From Verrucomicrobiota bacterium (GTDB taxonomy: Bacteria; Verrucomicrobiota; Verrucomicrobiia; Verrucomicrobiales; Akkermansiaceae), in NCBI GenBank assembly GCA_026397695.1, contig JAPLUJ010000661.1:1-9911 (forward strand): 9,911 nt of DNA, in the 5' to 3' direction. The notes under the pieces are model-generated. The model saw nothing but the letters and a program-made list of their open reading frames with translations. It searched no databases and was not told the DNA's origin. Positions within the stretch are counted from its first letter, which is position 1. Every line of letters begins with the position of its first letter. The position numbers and the translations under genes were made by a program. Shown here piece by piece: positions 6,583 through 9,911 of the stretch.

Positions 6583-6677
6583 TTCGTGAAGTCCACTTCG
6601 GTTACCTCAAGCGTCCTGCCCTTGGTTTTTGTCAGCATGAACGCGTAAAACAAGGAATATATCAAAGTGCGGGCCAT
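6579..6677 (-). pseudogene. 32-codon frame resembling the tail of an MFS sugar transporter
   Basis: ATG at 6677, stop at 6579-6581 overlapping the UroD-like ATG by four bases (ATGA). The peptide has a hydrophobic stretch LIYSLFYAFML followed by TKTKGRTLEVTEVDF. The sugar porter (SP) family of MFS transporters ends in a last membrane helix and then a PETKGRTLEE motif, which this resembles, with the first Glu changed to Lys. The simplest reading is the last fragment of a lost transporter gene that once preceded the UroD-like gene, still coupled to it. It may instead be a small coupling peptide, or a chance match. Confidence 0.4.
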
Positions 6678-6745
6678 TGACGGGCAAAAGAGGGGCGTGG
6701 TGGCACTGGCGACGCCCGCATTGGCGCGCACGCCTGTTTCGGGTG

Positions 6746-6987
6746 TCACAGGTTTGGCAATTGCCAGGGATCGCGGCGGGGGCGGTCGAACATATTGTTG
6801 GCTTCCTCATCGTCGGGAAATTTCTCCGCTACGGGATCCCACCTTAGGTCGCAGCCGGTTTTGATAGAAATACTGGCGAGATGGCAGACTGTGCTCACCC
6901 GGTGGCCGATATCGACGGGGAAATAGGGATCCTTGCGGGTCTTGACACATTGGAGGAAATCATCGTGTTCACCGCCCGGCCATCGGG
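6746..6987 (-). pseudogene. C-terminal remnant of a Gfo/Idh/MocA family oxidoreductase
   Basis: About 80 codons ending at a stop at 6746. The frame reads WPGGEHDDFLQCVKTRKDP, then FPVDIGHRVSTVCHLASISI, LRWDPVAEKFPDDEEANNM and a final RPRRDPW. This is the typical end of PVC NAD(P)-dependent sugar oxidoreductases: the HxxDFLxCVKTRKxP helix, the GHR helix, RWDP and the DDEEAN-RPRR tail. The Rossmann domain and most of the C-terminal domain are missing. The frame stays open upstream to 7114 but loses family resemblance near residue 44 of that frame (about 6985). It is not expected to function. It probably once preceded the UroD-like gene in an operon. A Tat signal typical of the same family sits at 9621-9758. 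Confidence 0.7.
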
Positions 6988-7146
6988 ACGAGCGCCGTCC
7001 GACGCAGCCGGGACGGCCGCGCTCCGTGCGTATGTTAGAGATCAGCGTTCCCGGGGTGGTCGTCATGCCAGTGCGGGCAGACGCGCGTAGACCGCAAGCC
7101 GACAGGGCGAGCATCGCATGCGAGTGGTTCTTCGATTATTTGTGTC
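6988..7146. other. Unassigned stretch upstream of the oxidoreductase remnant
   Basis: GC-rich sequence with short open frames on the minus strand in two registers. One of them ends CPHWHDDHPGNADL at a stop. None is recognisable. It is probably further gene debris; no promoter or RNA gene is evident. Confidence 0.3.
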
Positions 7147-7320
7147 TTCAACCTAAAGAGGAAAATGAACCGCAGATTAACGCAGATGGACATTGATGTT
7201 AAGAGGTTTATGCATAATTGGACTCTAACCCTGTGGGTGAGTTACCCAATCAATACAACTCTTTGATTATCTGCGTAAATCTGCGTCCATCTGCGGTTTC
7301 ATTTCTCTTTCTAGCTTCAA
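7147..7320. repeat. MITE-like inverted repeat built of CGCAGAT units
   Basis: The left arm (about 7147-7191: CTTCAACCTAAAGAGG, then AACCGCAGATTAACGCAGAT) and the reverse complement of the right arm (about 7270-7320: GCTAGAAAGAG, AACCGCAGAT, GACGCAGATTTACGCAGAT) match with a few mismatches, separated by about 75 bases. Each arm carries 10-base units CGCAGATNNA. Short inverted-repeat elements with this unit are common between genes in several bacterial groups and have no coding capacity. The element could fold as one long hairpin. No target-site duplication is obvious. Confidence 0.7.
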
Positions 7321-7456
7321 CTGTCGTTCGCAGCACCAGCACCCGTCGATCCCGCCCCACCACCAGTCCGCGCGCGCCGATCCTGCCTAACAAACCATTC
7401 ACCACCTCCGCGCTCTCACTGCCGTCCTCATCGAAATCCAACAGATGCGTGTAACC
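7250..7456 (-). pseudogene. Unidentified gene tail ending inside the MITE
   Basis: The frame opens after TAA TAG (7457-7462) and reads GYTHLLDFDEDGSESAEVVN, then GLLGRIGARGLVVGRDRRVL and VLRTTVEARKR. This stretch has alpha/beta-protein character and GC-rich codon use unlike the AT-rich DNA just upstream. From about 7313 down, the codons come from the right arm of the hairpin element, so the last about 20 residues are element-derived. There is no proper start codon. It appears to be the 3' end of a gene whose upstream part has been replaced. The family is not recognised. Confidence 0.4.
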
Positions 7457-7588
7457 CTATTAACGAAAAAAATCCGCGGCCCCATCTGGCGCTTCCAGCT
7501 AATCTCACTGCCTCAATCGACTCAATTGTTGCTTTCCATTGTGCTGATTAAGCTTTTGTTCATAAGAATACTCTTTTATATCTTTCAT
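7457..7588. other. AT-rich patch with a 27-codon minus frame
   Basis: Base composition turns sharply AT-rich here, mainly at 7515-7600. The only frame worth naming is on the minus strand at 7505-7588: ATG AAA, then a polar peptide MKDIKEYSYEQKLN with a short continuation to a stop. Its ATG sits at the same place relative to leader copy B as the PA14/PKD start does relative to copy A, so it may be the stub of a lost gene. Nothing else is recognised. Confidence 0.3.
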
Positions 7589-7680
7589 GAATTAATCATT
7601 ATTGCTAGAAAAACGCTTTCCCGGTGAAGGCCGATGGAAGAGCCGGTGGCCGGACTGGTGGGCGGGGAAATGGAGGTTGG
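7589..7680 (-). repeat. Leader repeat, copy B
   Basis: Same sequence and orientation as 5431-5510, with 12 extra bases (about 7654-7665) between CCGG and GGGGAAATGG. It ends 35 bases short of the GH97 stop codon. Unlike copy A, it is not followed by a real gene, only by a 27-codon frame in AT-rich DNA. TGGAG (7671-7675) can pair with CTCCA (7683-7687), a weak stem just after GH97. Confidence 0.75.
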
Positions 7681-7715
7681 TTCTCCAGATCGATTCTCCA
7701 TACTTGTAGTACCAA

Positions 7716-9602
7716 TCACTTCTTCGCGCTGTCTTTCAACACCATACCGAACCCGCCGCCGGCCGGCATCTGGACTGTCAGCGGCTTACCGGCATTCACC
7801 TCAACCGGATCAGCAACAAACGGCAGATCCTTCGCGCCAACACCCGGCGTTGCCGGTTTTCCGTCATGGTATAAAGTTGTCTGGTAGATTCCTTCTTTCA
7901 GGAAATCGAGTTTCAGCTCAATCTCTCGCGGCGCATCGGCATTGATGCCGCCAATCCACCAGTCGCCCCCCTTCCGCCGCGCAACTACTGCGAACTTGCC
8001 GGGCTCGCCGTCGATGAACCGGATGTCGTCCCAGGCTGCAGGCAGGTTTTTCAGAAATTCCCTGGCCGGGTTCGACACCACGTTTTCAGGATTGAACCCC
8101 ATCGCTTGCCAGCCTGATTCAAAAACCACAGGCAGCACCGAATCGTGGGCCCTGGAATATGTCCGCTTTTCCGAGTAGGATGTCGGAGTGTAATCCATTG
8201 AGCCCGGCACATTACGGGTAAAAACCAGGTTGACGTTGTAAGCCGGAGTCGGCCTTATTCTTGAATATATGAAGTACTCTTGGCCAAGCACTCCCTCATG
8301 CGTTGCAATATTCGGCCAGGTCCTCTGCAGCCCGCGCGGGGTGATGTCGCCATGATAACTGAGCAGCATCTTGCGCTCGGCGCAGGCGCGGGCAATGTCG
8401 TCGCGGAATTTGCCAACACGCTGATTATCACTGTCGAGGAAGTCCACCTTGATACCCTTGAACCCGTTTTTAGGATACCAGGCAAGATACTTCTCGATCT
8501 TCTCCGGCGTATCAAGATTGCACCAGTGATCCCAACCGTAGACATTGACGTTCTTCTTTGCAGCATAGGCGGTCAATTCAGGAAACCAGGGACAGTCCAT
8601 CCACTTTTCCGGAGGACAGCCCCATTTGTCCTTCAGAGCCAGCGCATTGTCGAACTCAATCCACGGCCAGCCCATTTCACTTGCAAGATCAACAAATTGT
8701 TTCATGCGCTCCAGGCTCATGTTGTTTGTGTTCGGCCCCGTCAGCCACGGAAAAATCGCAGTACCTGGCTTGATCCAGCTCGTATCTGAAATCATGGACG
8801 GTTTTGCAAGGTCGGTGATGAGAGTGGATTCAACCAAAGCATTCAGGTTATCAACCACAAACGCCACGCGCCAGGGCGTCGTCCACGGCAGAACGGATAC
8901 AGGCTGATCCTGCAGCTTGTATGCAACCAGGCCTGTGGCGGCATCCGCAACTTTCAGCCGCGCACCTGAATATGTGCCGTCGAGATCGGCCTCGGTAATA
9001 AGAATCCAGATCTTCCCGGGAGTGCGGAACAGCATGGGAACCTGGATATCATTGGTATAGCTTGCGAAATTGTCATGTTCACTGTATAGGGCTTCATAAG
9101 CCTTGGAGTAATTCGCAAACCAGCTTTTGCTCGCGACCGGAATATTGAACCCGGACTGCTCCTCAACAACCGTATCCTCACCGCTGCCGTGAATGCGGTA
9201 CCGGTACGCGATACCTTCGTTGTAGGCGCGGAGGATCAGACTGAATTTGCCGCCCTTGTCATTCGCGAAGTCCAGAGTCAGTTGGTTAGCGTTGTTTCTG
9301 CACATGCTGCGCTTGCCGACGGGCATCGCGTAGGTCTCATCGATCTTCGCAGTTGTCCTGCCAGTGCAATGCGTATCGCCGGGAAGCTTTCCGGCCTCCT
9401 TCAAAGTAATCCCCACCGGCGAGGCCGGCACGGCATTTTTACCGTTCAGATCGGCGCTGATAGAAAGAGCCGGCTGATCCGTCACTTTCAGCAAAAGCTT
9501 TCCGTTTGGAGATTCCACCGTCCATGTTTCCGCCGGAAGAACCCCTGCCGAAACAATGAACCCGACCACTGCCAGACACAGGACCGCCGCTGGTTTATGC
9601 AT
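7716..9602 (-). CDS. Secreted glycoside hydrolase family 97 protein
   Basis: 628 residues from ATG at 9602, which has AAAGGA nine bases upstream (plus-strand 9612-9617). The N-terminus MHKPAAVLCLAVVGFIVSAG then VLPA is a Sec signal peptide, so the enzyme acts in the periplasm or outside. GH97 hallmarks: N-terminal beta-sandwich starting WTVESPNGKLLLKV, YRYRI, then the barrel with WIEFDNALALKDKWG, VYGWDHW, NGFKGIKVDFLDSDNQ, YHGDITPRGLQRTWPN, HEGVLGQEY, and VFESGWQAMG before a C-terminal beta domain (WWIGGINAD). The Asp of KVDF (residue 387) fits the nucleophile of the retaining GH97 branch, which includes alpha-galactosidases, and Glu436 (HEGV) the acid/base. Inverting SusB-like members lack that Asp. 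Substrate: probably an alpha-linked galactoside or similar, not provable here. Met at 9620 is an alternative start, but its GAGGAG is only one base away. The frame continues upstream into a Tat-signal remnant. Confidence 0.9.
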   Translation of the reverse strand: MHKPAAVLCLAVVGFIVSAGVLPAETWTVESPNGKLLLKVTDQPALSISADLNGKNAVPASPVGITLKEAGKLPGDTHCTGRTTAKIDETYAMPVGKRSMCRNNANQLTLDFANDKGGKFSLILRAYNEGIAYRYRIHGSGEDTVVEEQSGFNIPVASKSWFANYSKAYEALYSEHDNFASYTNDIQVPMLFRTPGKIWILITEADLDGTYSGARLKVADAATGLVAYKLQDQPVSVLPWTTPWRVAFVVDNLNALVESTLITDLAKPSMISDTSWIKPGTAIFPWLTGPNTNNMSLERMKQFVDLASEMGWPWIEFDNALALKDKWGCPPEKWMDCPWFPELTAYAAKKNVNVYGWDHWCNLDTPEKIEKYLAWYPKNGFKGIKVDFLDSDNQRVGKFRDDIARACAERKMLLSYHGDITPRGLQRTWPNIATHEGVLGQEYFIYSRIRPTPAYNVNLVFTRNVPGSMDYTPTSYSEKRTYSRAHDSVLPVVFESGWQAMGFNPENVVSNPAREFLKNLPAAWDDIRFIDGEPGKFAVVARRKGGDWWIGGINADAPREIELKLDFLKEGIYQTTLYHDGKPATPGVGAKDLPFVADPVEVNAGKPLTVQMPAGGGFGMVLKDSAKK

Positions 9603-9611
9603 CCTGATTTT

Positions 9612-9617
9612 TCCTTT
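9612..9617 (-). promoter_or_regulatory. Ribosome binding site deciding the GH97 start
   Basis: AAAGGA on the minus strand, nine bases before the ATG at 9602. It favours that start over the in-frame ATGs at 9620, 9746, 9758 and 9875. Confidence 0.5.
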
Positions 9618-9620
9618 CAT

Positions 9621-9758
9621 GCTCCTCAACAGTGGGGAGTTTCCCTCACGATTGGCACCTCCGGCAGGTGGAGCGGCGAACACGGAACTGGCTGCCAGAC
9701 CGGCACCCTCAAGCGTGGTGTTTCCTGAAAACGAGCGGCGATTCATGGTGGGATTCAT
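9621..9758 (-). pseudogene. Tat signal peptide remnant, probably from an oxidoreductase gene
   Basis: From ATG at 9758 (or 9746) the frame reads MNPTMNRRSFSGNTTLEGAG, then LAASSVFAAPPAGGAN and a short unrelated tail leading in frame into GH97. NRRSF followed by a Gly/Ala-rich hydrophobic stretch and an AAP cleavage region is a twin-arginine signal. Gfo/Idh/MocA oxidoreductases of PVC bacteria start this way, with the dinucleotide fold directly after a segment like GGAN. Here the Rossmann strand is absent and the GH97 gene with its own Sec signal begins instead. It is either a truncated 5' end left by a rearrangement or an unusual N-terminal extension of GH97. The frame remains open back to the window edge. 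Confidence 0.55.
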
Positions 9759-9880
9759 AATAAGTGTGGTTTGATGGTTTGGAACTGTGAGCAAACTGGT
9801 GCGGTCATCGCATCCGGGCGCGCGGAAGTTTGGCTGCGCCTGTGATATACCTAACGCATTTCTCTCCTCTTTCATAAAAC

Positions 9881-9907
9881 CCGGAAATTTTACGTGATTC
9901 CGGAAAT
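9881..9907. promoter_or_regulatory. Direct repeat CCGGAAAT, possible operator
   Basis: CCGGAAAT occurs at 9881-9888 and 9900-9907. The second copy lies in the 8-base palindrome TTCCGGAA (9898-9905). The repeats lie about 125-150 bases upstream of the Tat-signal start and could be regulator sites. No clear -35/-10 pair was found and the window ends here. Confidence 0.2.
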
Positions 9908-9911
9908 ATTT

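Noticed and set aside
6588..6599. Palindrome GAAGTCCACTTC before the UroD-like start as an operator
   Set aside because: It is short and lies inside the overlapping micro-frame; likely chance.
7445..7627. Plus-strand 60-codon hydrophobic peptide
   Set aside because: Hydrophobic runs arise readily from AT-rich DNA; there is no ribosome site or homology, and it crosses leader copy B.
9632..9649. Hairpin GTGGGGAG/TTCCCTCAC before GH97 as a riboswitch or attenuator
   Set aside because: It is a short stem with mismatches inside a frame that is open throughout; nothing matches a known RNA class.
1..9911. CRISPR array, tRNA, rRNA, toxin-antitoxin or phage defence genes
   Set aside because: Looked for on both strands; no regularly spaced repeats, no cloverleaf-like segments and no recognisable family members were seen.

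Overview
The window looks like a chromosomal stretch from a member of the PVC superphylum (Verrucomicrobiota, Lentisphaerota or Kiritimatiellota). The signs are large secreted multidomain proteins (discoidin, PA14-like, PKD, WD40), a UroD-like catabolic protein, remnants of a Tat-exported Gfo/Idh/MocA oxidoreductase, a GH97 glycosidase and a decayed REP-associated transposase. This placement is inferred from gene content and moderately high GC, not from a marker gene. Every substantial gene lies on the minus strand; the only plus-strand gene is the dead transposase.

Reading left to right: (i) 1-787 holds the 5' part of a secreted discoidin-domain protein that runs off the left edge. (ii) 985-1582 is a RAYT transposase with an internal deletion, enclosed by a perfect 24-bp inverted repeat. 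(iii) 1592-5430 holds two overlapping minus-strand frames. A signal-peptide/PA14-like/PKD protein is followed by a galactose-binding-like/seven-bladed WD40/helical-repeat protein, and the pair looks like one long protein broken by a frame change. (iv) 5509-6582 is a complete UroD-family protein whose start overlaps the stop of a 32-codon frame that resembles the tail of a sugar transporter. (v) 6746-7680 is a scrapyard: the C-terminal end of an oxidoreductase, a hairpin MITE-like element built from CGCAGAT units, an unidentified gene tail, an AT-rich patch and a second copy of the leader sequence found before the PA14/PKD gene. (vi) 7716-9602 is a complete secreted GH97 glycoside hydrolase, preceded in frame by a Tat signal peptide that looks like the beheaded start of an oxidoreductase.

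Functionally, the intact genes fit carbohydrate scavenging: GH97 would release sugars outside the cytoplasm, the oxidoreductase and transporter remnants point to a former sugar-use cluster, and the UroD-like protein is of a type often found next to such genes in these bacteria. The extracellular multidomain proteins have no assignable substrate. I see no CRISPR array, tRNA, rRNA or defence system. The interesting content is structural: duplicated leaders, an oxidoreductase whose two ends lie about 2.6 kb apart, a possibly chimeric PA14-WD40 gene, and the inverted-repeat-bounded RAYT relic.
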